Below, piece after piece: positions 21,579 through 34,339 of a stretch of 64,000 nucleotides of DNA. Each line of letters opens with the position of its first letter. The stretch's first letter is position 1. Below the pieces are notes generated by a model. The model made no database searches and had not been told where the DNA came from. It saw nothing but the letters and a program-made list of their open reading frames with translations. Origin of the DNA: Buxus sempervirens (Eukaryota > Streptophyta > Magnoliopsida > Buxales > Buxaceae); contig OX387195.1 in assembly GCA_947561395.2 (NCBI GenBank), forward strand, positions 1,123,501 to 1,187,500, in the 5' to 3' direction. Made by a program: the position numbers and the translations under genes.

Positions 21579-24374
21579 TGTAAGAACCTTATTTTTGCAC
21601 CCCTGGAAGTGCTGCAAATAAAAACCTGGCAGAAAGTCAAACCCCAAGGGGACAAAAAGTTGACTTTTAGATCAGGTGATAGTTGGCCACCTTGCTTTAT
21701 CTCAGTGGATAGAGAATCCCGACACTATTCCAACGCAACTGAGTTTACTAGAATCGGAGTCCGGATAAAGGTTCGGTAAGCCGGTCAAACTTGAGGGGGA
21801 GCCGAAAGTTGACTTTCTGATAAACCCCGATCTAGGTGCTTACCCCCATGCCATTGGATAGAGGGCTTCGATACAATTCTAACGCAACTAAGTTTGCCCA
21901 GATCGGAGCCCGGATGAAGAAAATATGAGCTGACAAAATTCCCGAGCAGCAAAACCGGCAAACTACGCACGTGGCAAAAAGCTGCGCACGTGGCTAGTTG
22001 CGCAGGAAAATATCTCGGGGATCAAATCCGTAAATATCCAAACATTCAAAAGATCCCAGGGACCAATCTGAAAATATCTGAATAAAATAATATTAAATCC
22101 AAATATCCCAGGGGCTAAATCTTAATTTTCGAATTTTTAAACAAAACCACGGCCGCATTAATTGTTTTGCAATAATTATGTTGCTCGCGCCGAGCGACAG
22201 GTACTCGGCGCCAGATTTGGTGCCAGCTCGGCAGATACCCCCATGTCTTCTTCTATAAAAGCCGCGGCAACCTTCATTGCAAAGGGGTTCGGCATTTTTT
22301 GGTTGGAGGACTTTTGGGTTCGGTATTTCTTTGCTGGCTTCCTTCTCTGGCGAATTTCTTTCCGGAGCAGAGAGTTCTCACTCTCTTCGTTGGTTCTCTC
22401 CGGGGTTGGCTCTTCCCACGGAGAACCGGTCCTCCTCGCTTGGCCTGAGTAAAAAAACCCTCCCTTCTTCCTCTCCGATTACCTCACAACCGAGAAGACG
22501 ACAAGCTGGTGAGGAGAGGTGTTGCTCCAGTGACTGCTCGTGCACTCCCAGGAAGCCTCACGCACACCCTACAGAGGATTAAAACCAAGGTAATGTTCCC
22601 TGTTTAATACAAACAAGAATGAGCTCATTTCAAGCATGCTAGGGCGTTTTCTGTCTTTGCCAAGTTATTTGCTGTTCGTGCTTGTTTGATTCGAAGGTGG
22701 GAGTCTGTTCCCAGGGTCACCTCCTCTGATCTCATGTACCCCGATGTAAAGCCCCCCTGTTCCCTTCTTTGTTAATGCTGTTCGTATTCTGTTTTCGGAT
22801 TTGGAGGTTTGAGAAAAGATTTGAGTCGGGGAGGTTAAGGTAGCTTAATTTAATTTCAAGTTGTGCTCGAGCGTCTTCTGGGGGTCTAAGGATCCCCAGA
22901 GAGTGGTTACAGAGCTTAAAAAACCAGTTAAAAGCAGTCAATCATTGAGTTTGAGAAAAAACAGGGAATCGGGGGTATGCGCCGAGCTCGCGCGAAGCTC
23001 GCGCGGAGCGTTCTTTTTCATCCGCCGAGCTCGCGCAAAGCTCGCGCTGAGCTCGCGCGCAGCGCACACGCAGGTGGTTTTTTCGGTCCGCTAAGCTCGC
23101 GCCTAGCGCCCGGAGGTCGGCGCACCCCCTCTTAAGAGGCCGAATTGCCTTTTTTTTTATTAAAAAAAACCCAAAAATACCCTTGTACCGTACCGCGGGG
23201 GGCGAAGCCCCCCGCACCCCCACCCCTTTTGTTCTCCGCGCATCCAACTCATTCCTTGGTGCGGGGAGGGACCTCGCCCCGTGGGCTCCGCCCACAAGGC
23301 CCCAGGTCCCTCCCCTTGGACCCAGATTATGTGATTTTTGTATATTTTGTGTATTTCATGATTTCTGCATATCCTGTAATCTATGCTGACTGTGGGTAAC
23401 ATTCTCAAACCAAACCAAGTGTGCCAATTGGGTTTCCAGGTCACCCGGAAACCCAACATGGGACTCAGACCACCTGGTCTAATTTGATTCCCAGTGGGCC
23501 TTCCAACGGGGCCCACTCAGCCCGAACCATTGAATTGTGCTTAAATAAGATAATCAAAGGAACTGGGCGGGCCAGACCACTTGAGGCCCACCCAAGCCCT
23601 ATGCGGGGCTTGCATGCTTAAATTATGTTGTCGTTTGGTCGAGACCAAGGGCGGGGCCTGTTGGGCCCACCAAGCCCACTCACTAAATAAAATTAGGGTT
23701 TCTAACCCTAACTCATGATGTCTTGGGCTTTCAAGCCCAAGCCCAGGTAAAGGGCCCCGAGCCCAGGCTTGGCCCATTTTGGAAACTTAAGCAAGATAAA
23801 ACCAATAAATCACTTGGCTACCATGTGTGGCCCACTCACGGACCCGCAAAGCAATCCGGCCCACCTTGCATGGAAATAACTTAATAACCCAACTTGAACT
23901 TCAAAATAAAATCAAGTCAAATTGAACCAAAGTCCAAAGGGCCACACTTGGCCCACCAAGGAACATGTGGGCCACACTTGGCCCACCAAGGGATACCCTG
24001 GGCCTTCCAACGGGGCCCACCTAATCAGACACATCTCACCTTAAGCTAAGAAGATAAAATCAAGTAAAGGGACCCGCACCGCTTTGGCGGTCCTGCAAGA
24101 CCTGACCAAATTGAATGCTGGAATAGGAATCGGGTGAGTGAGAGACCAAAGTTGACTCAAACCAGGGAAACCTATGGGACTCGTCACTTGACGGGGCAAA
24201 CCGGGGTGTCTACGGACTTCCCCGGACTGTAACCGAGAACTTACTTAGAATCTCTAAGCCACAGACCAGTCTAAAAGAAAATCTAAGCACCCAGGTGTCC
24301 GCCTGCACCCCATCAGGTGGTGGCGACTCCAATTTCTCATTTCTACCCAGTGCGACCGAAGTCAAGTGCGCACA
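21579..24374 (+). mobile_element. Tat-like solo LTR, 2,796 bp
   Basis: It starts TGTAAGAACCTTATTTTTGC and ends AGTGCGCACA, with a perfect TSD GATAG at 21574-21578 and 24375-24379. Near the 3' end it has GTGTCTACGGACTTCCCCGG and GTGGCGACTCC. It is the same family as the minus-oriented copy at 57145-60510. It contains about two tandem units around 21740-21920, a CGCG-rich block at 22978-23115 and a 25-bp palindrome at 23430-23454. The ORFs in it (for example 22162-22582 and 22942-23295) are GC-rich chance frames. Confidence 0.88.
22978..23115. repeat. CGCG-rich block of degenerate GAGCTCGCGC units
   Basis: Repeated GAGCTCGCGCG-, AAGCTCGCGC- and TGAGCTCGCGC-type motifs, about seven in 140 bp, very GC-rich compared with the surroundings. 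A similar but differently arranged block is at 58270-58430 in the related LTR. Confidence 0.8.
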
Positions 24375-24379
24375 GATAG

Positions 24380-24509
24380 TAAAGCTTTTTCTTCTAGTTT
24401 TTCCTCTATTCATTCTCATCTTGTAGGGGGTGTCTCTTTGGTTGGGGTCTACTAATCAAATCGTAAAAAATGAAAATCATTGCTCAGAATTGTCGAGGCA
24501 TTGGCCAGG
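24380..24509 (+). pseudogene. Start of LINE ORF2 (endonuclease N-terminus)
   Basis: From 24470 it reads MKIIAQNCRGIGQ, the hallmark N-terminus of plant L1 ORF2 endonucleases (usual form MKIxxWNCRGLG). The Trp is replaced by Gln. It is interrupted at 24509 by the next insertion, whose TSD is CCAGG, and resumes at 27738. Confidence 0.82.
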
Positions 24510-27500
24510 TGTAACACCCCAAATCCGGGTCATTTCTATTTTTTTTTTTTTTTTACTTAGATCAAGGCATTCATTAGTGGTACATAACAGTCAGCTCGAA
24601 AAATAAAGAATAAAAGAATTAAGAGTTAACAGAGTGCCAGGAAGCAATAATTTTTCATTAGAATATGAACCTTACCATGACATCAAATATTCAAATAAAA
24701 GACAAACTACAACTTAACTAACTCCCAAAACTCTACTAGATCACCTGCTATCATTTTAGGAAAATAGAAACACCTACATCAATATGCTACTCTTGACTTT
24801 TGAATATTCTAGACTTCAAGCCCACTATCAGACTAACCCAAGGCATCCTCTCCAAGATCACCTAAAAACAAAAAATTTAAAAAGCAAGGATGAGATATAA
24901 AATCTCAGCAAGTAGCAACATGCATGAAAGAAAATAATTTATATATATACATATCATTTACGAACCTTTCATGAGTTGCAAAACAATATCACAAGTATCG
25001 TTAAAACAAGAATACAAAGCCGTATAAATCAAATCTACAATTTTCCCCAAATTAATACAAATAGTTTTTCCCAAAACAATTCATCATGTTAATCATGTCA
25101 TTTTAATATTTCTTTTCAAAATTGTTCTTATCAAAACATGGCTAAATCGATCAATCAATCTCTTTCCTTTTAAAAGAAATCAAATCATTTATAATTAGTA
25201 ATTAAATCTCACCCTCAGGTAGTAGCCTACCTCTACCGCATGACATAAACACATAGTATCCACATCTCCTCTGCAGGAGAATGCACATCTCTAGACCGCA
25301 AGCACCCCTCGCAAGAGATAGCATAACTCAACCTCAGAATGTGAACACATTGCACCTACATCTCCCCACAGGAGATAGCTTATTTCACCCTCATGTGGTA
25401 ACTCACACACCCATCTCCCATATAGGATGCAATCACGTAATAATCACATCTCCCCCACATGAGGTATCTCCCCTGTAGGATGCAATCCAATCAAAACTAC
25501 ATCTCCCCCACAGGAGGTAACACGTCTCTCCTGCAAAAGATAACACACACATCTCCCCTATAGGATACAATCTCATTATGATTACATCTCCCCCACAGAA
25601 GGTCTCTCCCTTGCAAGATGTAATCTAATATGGACTACATCTCCCCCACAAGAGGTAACGCATCTCACTCATAGGTGGTAACACACACATCTCCCCTGTG
25701 GGATGCAATCACATCATAATTACATCTCCCCCACAGGAGGTAACCCATCTCTCCCACATGAGGTAATTAAATCTCATCCGCAGATGGTAAACAAAGCTCA
25801 CATTGCCATCATAGAATATAAATCATTCCATGATACATAGAAGAGCATAAATCCACAATCCAAATCTCGTATATAAAGTAGTTTGTCCATGTTCAATCAA
25901 TAATCCAAAACCTTTTGCCAATACTCATTATATTTCAAAACATAGGCTCAACGTACCCAAATCTGTTATAAAAGTATTTTAATCAATTCCAGGACTTGAA
26001 TCACGTCTAAACAATGTTTTATAGATGTACAAATCAACCAAATTGATTTTGAACAAATTTTGGAACCAAAATTCTCTTTCAAGTCAAAACAAGACATATT
26101 TCAGTAGAACGTACCCAAAACTTTGTATAATTTTTATAAAATTAATCAGCTACTGAAAACAACTCATAAACACCCAAATCTTATTTCTACATGTGTTTTA
26201 TTTGTCTAAAAATCAGTTTATAATAAAAATATAGGTATATTTCCAGAAATCATAAAATCTGGGTTAGGCGCTCAATAGAGCGCTCAAGTGGTCTTGTCTA
26301 GCGGTCTTTGAAACAAAAAAGAACAAAACAAGTGCTCAACAGAGCACTCAAGCGATCGTGTTGAGTGGTTGATAATGGAAATAATATAGGTGAAATGCTT
26401 GACATGGTCACTCGAGTGACCCGTCAGGCACTCAGCCAACTGCGGCAAAATCTAGAAATCCGATTTTTGTAATTTTTCTCTTTTAATCCTTTAAAACATG
26501 ATTCCAACAATTCAAACCACTTCTAACACTTCTAGTATCATCTATAAATCTTATTAAATCATTCTAAACAAACCAGAACACAGATTTCTAAATCAAAACC
26601 CTAGAAAAATAAACACTAGAAAGTATAATTAACAAATTTCATAAACTTTATCCATAATCAATCAAGCCCACAAAATATATTATGTAACATGATTTAGCAT
26701 CATACATTAATTCCATATCAAACCCAAACGATTAAACCTAAAATCATGCAAAAATTAAACAAAACGAGGTGTTACTACTTGCTTCAAGAACATGAAATCC
26801 TTCTTCAAGGTATAGTGAAAATTCTGCTATTATCGCATCCCTTTAGAAACCTCAAAACACTAGCTCCACTATTCAGATTGAAGCTCCACCAGTAGTGAAC
26901 AAAACCCCTAAATTTGAGGCCGATCCAATGGTTGAATCTCTTTAGTTCGCACTTTGATGAACGTTGCTCAGAAATTTCTGTAGTACCTTCTCTCTCTACA
27001 TTCTCCAAACGTGAGAGCCCTTCTTTCTCCTCCTTTTCTTCTATATGATTTGATTTGAAGAAACCCTAAATCCTCCCTAATGCCTCCCTTTTATAGGCTC
27101 ACCCAAAATAGAAATCCTAATAGGGTTTGGAAACTTTCTAACTAACCCCACTAGGATTCCTAATCTCACTTAGAAGCTTTCCTAACCTCATTTAGAAGCT
27201 TTTCTAATCATCACAACTCCTCCTTCTAATTCTTTCCTCTTAATTATAAATAAGAGAAACTTCTATTTTTCCTAATTTTCGTGCTAATTATTTCCCCTAT
27301 TTTTAAATATTACAAAAACTCCCCTAAACTCCTCGTTTTCCTCAACTTAAGGCTCCTAATTAACTATAATTACCAATATGCCCTTGTTCACTTATTAAGC
27401 TATAAATTTCACTATTTATACTTAAATCAACCCAACTTAAGTCTAACTTAATTCCTCAAACCTAATAATTATTTAGTTAACCTATTTAATAATTTAGCTA

Positions 27501-27737
27501 ATTTTTGGAATTGACTAAAATACCATTCTCTTGATAATTCCATATCTAACCTTTAGTTTCTTCCAAAATTTCCAAATTTATTCTCCTTATTATTCTTAAT
27601 CATCCCGGATGGATGAAAAGTACCCCAAATCATATGCTATATATTTAATCTCCCATTTATTTCAATAAATTCGTTAACATTCCAAATATTCATGTTTAAT
27701 TCATTTTATTTATTTGCTGAAAATTCGGGGTTTTACA
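24510..27737 (-). mobile_element. Tekay/Del-like solo LTR, minus orientation, 3,228 bp
   Basis: On the minus strand it starts TGTAAAACCCCGAATTTTCA (27737), as does the copy at 16649, and ends GGGGTGTTACA (24510). The TSD is CCAGG at 24505-24509 and 27738-27742. The minus strand has CTACTTGCTGAGATTTTATA near 24900. It contains a tandem array at 25250-25780. No coding regions. Confidence 0.9.
25250..25780. repeat. Degenerate short tandem array (ACATCTCCCCCACAGGAGGT type)
   Basis: Over a dozen imperfect copies of a 20-40-bp unit built on CATCTCCCC(T/C)(A/G)(C/T)AGGA followed by a spacer. The unit contains a small inverted repeat (TCTCC...GGAGA). Other LTRs of this family in the window do not show a comparable expansion. 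Confidence 0.75.
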
Positions 27738-27742
27738 CCAGG

Positions 27743-28560
27743 CCCCAACTAGACTTCACCTGTGTAATCTTATAAGCATTAACAGGTGAAACATTGTGCT
27801 TACATCCAAAACATTGGTGAATGACAATAACTCTGAAAGGAGATTAGAAGAATGGGGTTCCTGAACTATTGGTGGAGTGCTGCAAAAGAGAGGTCAGAAG
27901 GTTTTTGGATCTTATGGGACCATTCATGCAATATAGAAGCAGAAAAAGAGCTATCATGGCGCATCCATATGCATATCAAAGTGAATTCAGGAGAGAATTT
28001 TGAACTTACTTTTGTGCATGCCAGTTCCCAAATGCATATTCAGGCTTGACAATGAGAATGCTTGAAGAGATTTGCCTCCAATAGCTTTAATCCATGGAGT
28101 ACAATCAGAGATTATAACGTGGTGCTACATCATCATTAAAAAAGGGGAGGCAACCAAATAAAGGTACACCAGGCTGAACTGTTTCAAAATTTTATAAGCA
28201 AATGCAATTTCATTGATCTTCCTTGCAAAAGCATTAAGTTTACTTGGAATAATCGTAGAATGGGGAATGGTAAAATTATAAAAGAATTGTCCGAGCCCTG
28301 AGTAGTACTAAGTGGTGCACTTTGTCCTTTGGCATGATCCTATAGTTGGTTCTAACCATGCCCCTTACGTTTAAATACAAATAGTAAAAGTATGAAAAAA
28401 ACATAAGATCTTCAGATTTGAAAATTTTTGGATTGATGAACCCCAGTGTCAAAATATTATCTCAAAGAGCTGGACAAGTAGCAGGGAAAATTTTCACAGC
28501 AAGATTAACCAACTAAAGAGGTGTCTGAGTAAAAGAAACAAAGAAAAAATAGGAGATGTT
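27743..28560 (+). pseudogene. LINE ORF2 endonuclease relic
   Basis: Decayed endonuclease/exonuclease/phosphatase-type sequence. Readable pieces include FISKCNFIDLPCKSIKFTWN followed by NRRMGNGK (28187-28270), and FENFWIDEPQCQNIISKSWT near 28415-28480, matching the C-terminal part of plant L1 endonuclease and the following linker. Frameshifts and stops are frequent. Confidence 0.7.
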
Positions 28561-28649
28561 AACCAAAGAGTGCTAGATATATATATATATATCAAAAGTT
28601 GCTTGGACTCTGGCTATAAATGAGGAAAATTTTGGAAAAAGCTTTTTAA

Positions 28650-29964
28650 AGCTAAATATTTCCACAACCAAGATTTTTTCCATTCTCAAGCTGAAAAAAG
28701 CTTATCTTGGCTATGGTAGGGAAACAGTGGAGTATAGCAAATGGAGAATCAATAGAGATAGATGACAAGGCCTAGATGCAACATATTTCCCAAGATAGCA
28801 ATTTAAGCAACAGAAATTTGAACATCTCTAGAGTTGCAGATCTGATATATCAGCAAACAAAATGCTGGAATCTGATGAAACTCAAGAAATTATGGCCTGA
28901 CCAGATAGTTGAACAAGTAAGATCCATTCCCATTAATAAGTATGCTTTGAAGGATATACTTATTTGGACAGGAACCTCACCAAGCAAGTACTCAAGTCTC
29001 ATCTGCATATCGCCTTCCTGCAAACTTGGAAGAGAGTCAACTGAAAAAGATAAAGTGGCTAAAATTGTGGCACCTGCCATGTGCCCAAAAAATCACATTT
29101 TTCCTTTGGAAACATCTCCAAGGTGGTACTGGAACTAATAAACTTCTCCATAACAAAATTGGAACACCTATCAAAACGTGTGTGCTATGTAATAAGGAAC
29201 AGTAATCATATCTGCTATATGGGTGGGCGCATATGGGTGGGCGCATCCTTGGTCAAGATCAGATACAAAGTTGCAAAGAGTGGGTCTTCAACCACATCAT
29301 GAAGAATAACAAAAATGGGGAAACATAGATTAAACAATTGGCTACTGCTTGGGAAAATTTGTGTCAGGTCGTTTGGAATACACAAAATAAGGTAATCTTC
29401 GAAAGTGAAAGCCCATCTCTTATTCTAACTATGTCCTCGTTTTATGCTTTACAGGCAGATACAAATACAATTATACAAAAAGGATCCAAGGGTTGGAGAA
29501 GCAATCAAGGAAGAAACTTTCAGTAGATGGACCAGACTGAGAGGCAATTAGGTGAAACTAAATGTGGATGAGCTGCGAGAGGATACCCAGGATTTGGTGC
29601 AATTGAAAAAAATGCTGATGGAAGAGTAACGAGAGCTATGGCACATAGAATTGGAACATCTACCTTGTTAGTTGCTGAAGCAAATGCCATTGTTGAAGGA
29701 ATCAAACTTGCCCAGTATTTAAAGTGCACACAAGTAGAGATAAAAGGCGACTCCAAATTCATTGTGGAGTGCTTAAAGAAAAAGAATACCTCACCTTGGA
29801 AGATAGCAAACTTCATAGAAGAAGCCCTGATGCTGTGCAGAAAATTTGGAGCTGTGCAAATTTCAAATGTATACAAGGAAGCAAACTCGGTTGATGATAA
29901 ACTGGCAAACTTTGCTTTGAATGATTTCTCGTCTTTGGTTAAATTCTATCCTTGTAGAAATTAG
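28650..29964 (+). pseudogene. LINE ORF2 C-terminal relic: zinc-binding region and RNase H
   Basis: The reverse transcriptase core is missing. From about 29045 the sequence reads KIKWLKLWHLPCAQKITFFL in a shifted frame, the zf-RVT region. From 29550 to 29964 an RNase H-like (RVT_3) domain is readable: GFGAIEKNADGRVTRAMAHR, then AEANAIVEGIKLAQYL, EIKGDSKFIVECL and EANSVDDKLANFAL. These include the Glu, Asp and final Asp positions. The first catalytic Asp strand is damaged by a frameshift near 29555-29580. The 3' untranslated region and poly(A) end the element at 30079. Confidence 0.78.
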
Positions 29965-30079
29965 AAATGTTGTTCTGGATGATTTTGTTGGTCGTTCTTA
30001 TCCTCGTCGTTTAGCTGTAATCAGTAATCTATAAATTTTAATTTTAAGTCTTTCCTTACTATAAAAAATAAAAAAAAAA

Positions 30080-32233
30080 GACTAGTGAAGAAATATTGAT
30101 AGTGAAGCTATCAATTAATAGAACAATTATGGGATATGTTACGGGCTATCATAACTAACATCCAACTGTACTCTTTTAATAACAGGGATTTCATTGCTAA
30201 CTGGGTATGGTACTTGTACCGCAATATATGTTTGCTGTTAGACGGGTAGCTAATGTTACCAAATGGTCGCTATTTCAGTTAGTATCATCGTCTTTTTTAT
30301 TTGTTTGGGATAATCATCGCCGTTCCAAAATTTTGAAATGAGAACTTCTGAGAGAGAAACCAAAATTAAATTTGAGAGGTTGTTTTTTCCAGATGAACCA
30401 ACTTTTGAGAGAGAGACTTCTACTTAAAGATTTGGATCCTGCTCTTGTTTTGCACTATTTTTCTTTCTTTTTGATAGGAAGTTTTCGCACTCTTTTTCAT
30501 CTTTGCCTATTTGGAAGCCAAATGAGTCCGCCATGAATTCATTTTGGGGCTTTCAAGCGAACTTACGAGAAAGCCAAGAGCACAAAAAGGCCACAAACGA
30601 AATCCGCATCCGAAATTTGCAGATTTTTGCATATTTCTTTCCCTTCAACTTGGAAATGGCTTATAACATGACAAATCTGCCATCAGGATGAAGTAGCCAA
30701 ATCTGAATGAGGAAGAGCGGAATCTCATTTATGAAAGTGTAGAAGATTAAAAATGATAAGAGCAAGAAGAAAGATTAATATTTGCAGCGACGTAAGAGTT
30801 CCGGCAATCAAGAGACTCAAAACGTAAAGTTTCCTCTCCAAGAGAAATTCTCTTCAACCTAAACAGCCTCAACGCTAATTGCCAGCGAGTTCCCAGGACT
30901 GTGTTTGGATACAGAAAAACTATATGTATCCTCACGAACACCCATTCCTTGTGATGCAGTTTCTCTCCTTTCCCAGCATTGGGAGTGGCAATTTCTTGCA
31001 GTTTTGACCACATTGGAGAAGGTCACTAATTTTCAATAACTTGGATGAACAGAAGGCTTCAAATAAATAAATATATATGTATTAGGTGGACTGAACACAC
31101 TGTAGAGCAATCAAATTGAGATGGTGCCCTGCTTTTGACTGCAGACCCTTATTCATCTCTTTGCTATCTTTCTCCTTAGAATTTGACTAAGCACCATCCA
31201 TATTAAGGAAAGCTTAGTTAAGTTCACAAAAAAAAAAAAAAAGAATAAACAAATAAATAAAATAAAACAAGGCTGTTATTTTGAAAAAATCCCAATGGAA
31301 TACCATAGTAAGGAATCCCTACAAAGGATTTGGCACCGATATCAGAAGGTTTATAAAGATCAATAACATAGACAGCTAGACTAGAAGGAGGCAGATTTAC
31401 TCAAAATATGCAATGGGATAAACATCCATAAACAACTGATATCCAAGGTAAGAGTAATTGCATATGAATACGGAAAACAAGAGAGATGGGACGACGGATA
31501 TGACGCAACAATTAACGCAAGCTGGTGAGGAATGTTACGGATCTCGGACTAATACAAGAAGCAACGGCAAAAACTCCAAAATGGAAAAGGAATGGACGCA
31601 CAAACAGAAAAATGGCAAAAATATGGTGATGAAACATAATGCAAAGCTTGACATTCTCGCCGGAAAATCTATTGGAGAAGATGGTGCATAAAAAGATAGG
31701 CACCAGAATCATCGGAACTTTGTAGCCATCAAGATGAGGGATAAAAGGCTGCTGGTGGACAGAAACAGATGGCAAGAAGGTCAAAAGTGCAAGGAAAAGA
31801 GATAAAACTGCCTGTCAAAGGCCCCAAGATTACCTAAAGATCAAGAGCCTAGGAGACTTGAAGAAACCATAGGGAACATCAATATTTCACCGAAACAGAG
31901 CTAACCTAGAAAAAAACCACCTCCAGTTCAGATTCGAAGAGTTCATATGGATATTAACGGGTATAGGGAGAGACCAGAGAGGGAACAAGGGCAAACTTTG
32001 AAAAGAGTGCATGGAAAAGACTAGTATGCAGACAAACACTAGCAAAAGCACTTGGGAAATTACAAATCCAGCAATAACAGACTCAAGTGAAGAATGCAGG
32101 CGCCAGGGAGCACAGCTTTAGATCTGCAAAGACAAGATTCTGACCCAGTAATGTCTTGTAAAATAGCAACTGAAAGATAGATATCTAAAGATAATGGAGA
32201 GGAGACTGTAGCAGCAGAAAATCCCAACACCAA
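30080..32233. other. No gene recognised
   Basis: AT-rich, apparently intergenic. A minus-strand ORF at 30747-31013 (88 codons) and a plus-strand Lys-rich ORF at 31458-31691 match nothing I know. An A-run at 31228-31243 may be the tail of a lost retroposon. Confidence 0.5.
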
Positions 32234-32240
32234 TAAAATG

Positions 32241-32649
32241 GGGGAAATTAATTTTTAGTAGTGCTTTATCAAAATATTTAATATTTAGTCAACAAAGTTT
32301 TGAGTTTTAACTTTTACTGCATTTTTATCAAAATAATTAATTTTTAGTGTCATTTCAAGAGTAAATTCTTCCAAAAATATCCTTATACAACTTACTTCCA
32401 GGACTTGTACAAGCAATGCCATTTTAGACTTGTACAAGTCAATAAAATAACTTGTGCCTTGAATAAATGACTTGTACAAGTCATTTGAATGAGTGATATA
32501 AGGGCATTCTTGGAATAGTTGATTTGTAATAGTAAAATGATACTAAAAATTAATTATTTTGATAAAGGTGCAGTAAAAATTAAAATTCAAAACTTTGCTG
32601 ACTAAATCTTAAATATTTTGATAAAGCATCACTAAAAATTAATTTTCCC
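32241..32649. mobile_element. Foldback MITE, 409 bp
   Basis: The two halves are long inverted repeats, about 120 bp of alignable sequence starting GGGGAAATTAATTTTTAGT on the left and GGGAAAATTAATTTTTAGT on the right (reversed). Flanks are TAAAATG at 32234-32240 and 32650-32656. A 7-bp TSD is unusual and could be a longer one partly eroded. The centre carries copies of the perfect palindrome ACTTGTACAAGT. Confidence 0.82.
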
Positions 32650-33049
32650 TAAAATGTTACCCTCTTATAATGGGTGAAACCAGAGAAGATACTGTTTAAG
32701 CATATGAAGAAGAAGATGAGAAATTAATAGCGTTTAAGCCCAAACAAGATTGGAAGATAGACACTAATGGTTTGTCTCCTGAAGGCCTCAATTTGTCACC
32801 TTCTAGTGTCACACAGACAACTGCAGAGTCTTTTTAGACACTTGTGTTTTGTCTCCCCCACAAGATAATCATCCATTAGATTAAAAGTTACATGGCTCAC
32901 TGACTGATCGCAGCTTTATGGATGTAGTTTCTAACCCGTGGCACAACAGACGCACTAATATCACAGTGTCTCGAGACAATGAGAATTGTAGCGATAAAGG
33001 AGCAAAAGTCTATCACTAGAAACCAAAATAAATTCCTTTTGAAGCTAGA

Positions 33050-33235
33050 AAGGAGATTAATATAAGAATATAATCTCATTTTGTCTAAAAAGGAAAGATA
33101 TGTGGAGGATGAATTCTGGTATTAACTGGCTGAAATTTGGGGATAGAGCACATTTAATCCATGTTTTGACTTTAGCAAGAAGGAAAGACAAAATTCAGAC
33201 TGAAACTGAACAATGGAAATTGGAGCTTTGCGCAG
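33050..33235 (+). pseudogene. L1-type LINE relic (linker before reverse transcriptase)
   Basis: MWRMNSGINWLKFGDRAHL and the following LARRKDKI match the conserved stretch between endonuclease and reverse transcriptase in plant L1 elements (usually SRxxWLKEGDxNTKFFH...RRRxNxI). Only this patch is readable. Confidence 0.6.
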
Positions 33236-34339
33236 GGTATACTTCAGACAAGACAGAAATTGGCGTTTTGATACGAAACAAACGATATCCTTGAAATACA
33301 AACTATGGAGCATTTCAAGAGTGCTTACACAACTGAAAAATCTGAATCCAAAACATTTTGTTTCCATAACCAACAGACTCAAGCCAAATGATATAAAAAA
33401 CATATGAGATTGATCACAGATGAATAGCTAAAGAGATACTAGATCCTGCAACACTGTCAATAGACAGTAGGACCAAGTATTTGCAAATACTTGAAAATAA
33501 TGTTTTGAAAAAGAATGATAACTGAGGACATCGATTACTGATATCTGTACACGTAACAAGGAGAGGAAAAGGAAAAAAGAAAAAGGGGGAAAACAGCCTT
33601 TCTGAAAATACAAGGCAGTTTAGGTCAATTAGTCTGTGTAAATTTACTTACAGTAATAACCAATTTGCAAGCTATGAGACTCGGATCTCTGCTTAGGAAG
33701 ATCATTGGTCCTCATTAATATAGCTTCCTTCTCGGAAGACTACTGGCAATGTGATTGTCATCCAATAAATAATTCATGCTTTGGAAAGTCAAAATGGAAA
33801 AGAGGTATGGAGTGAAGTACAGCTAAGGAAACTAACAGGTTTAGAGCAAGCCTGGGAAGTACCCAAGAAACTGCCCACTATTTTTGGTTTCCAGGGAGAT
33901 ATGTCTTGCTTATCTTTAGCAGCCTCAATAGCAATAACACCACCTCCACCCACAGCCCCTCTACAAACCCTCATTATCCACCATTCCCACCACGACTACT
34001 TCCACCCACCACTATTACTACCTCCATCCACCATCTACCCACCACTACCACCCGTCACCCCCACCATCCCCACTCCCACCACCACCTCCACTCCTACTCC
34101 CACCACCACCACCACCACCCACTCACCCACCATGACACCCCAACCCCAATACTACCCACCCCCACCATAACATTTTGTAATAATGATAACTAAAAAGCAA
34201 TTTTTATACTTCTGATGCTACAAAAATGCTTTTTTGCAACCAAGTAAATATGAACCAACCAGTTTTTCTTATGAAAAGATCTTCATAGAAGCAAAAGCAA
34301 TCTAATTGCTTTTCCTACTTTTTGCAGCAAGTTTTGAGA
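33236..34339. other. No gene; contains a CCACCA-rich tract
   Basis: From about 33930 to 34172 the plus strand is a C/A/T-only (CCACCA, CCCACC) low-complexity tract, nearly free of G. It accounts for the Pro/Thr-rich ORFs on this strand. Flanking sequence is probably LINE debris. Confidence 0.6.

Larger units (their letters stand above)
16283..30079 (+). mobile_element. Old L1-type LINE split by four insertions
   Basis: LINE segments are 16283-16370, 20812-21578, 24380-24509 and 27738-30079. When the insertions and one copy of each TSD are removed, the segments join into ORF1, the ORF2 start, an endonuclease relic, a zf-RVT/RNase H relic and a 3' poly(A) at 30062-30079. The 5' end is lost at the 16282 boundary. 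Most of the reverse transcriptase is missing around 28560-28650. All reading frames carry stops and frameshifts, so it is inactive. Confidence 0.82.

Noticed and set aside
22162..23621. Several GC-rich ORFs of 60-120 codons on both strands
   Set aside because: They lie inside a solo LTR and overlap on opposite strands; the composition comes from the CGCG block.
30747..31013. Minus-strand ORF of 88 codons as a possible host exon
   Set aside because: No recognisable domain, and no splice context I could support.
33781..34193. Pro/Thr/His-rich ORFs of 95-129 codons
   Set aside because: Composition reflects the CCACCA-type tract; frames overlap and no homologous extensin pattern or signal peptide is present.
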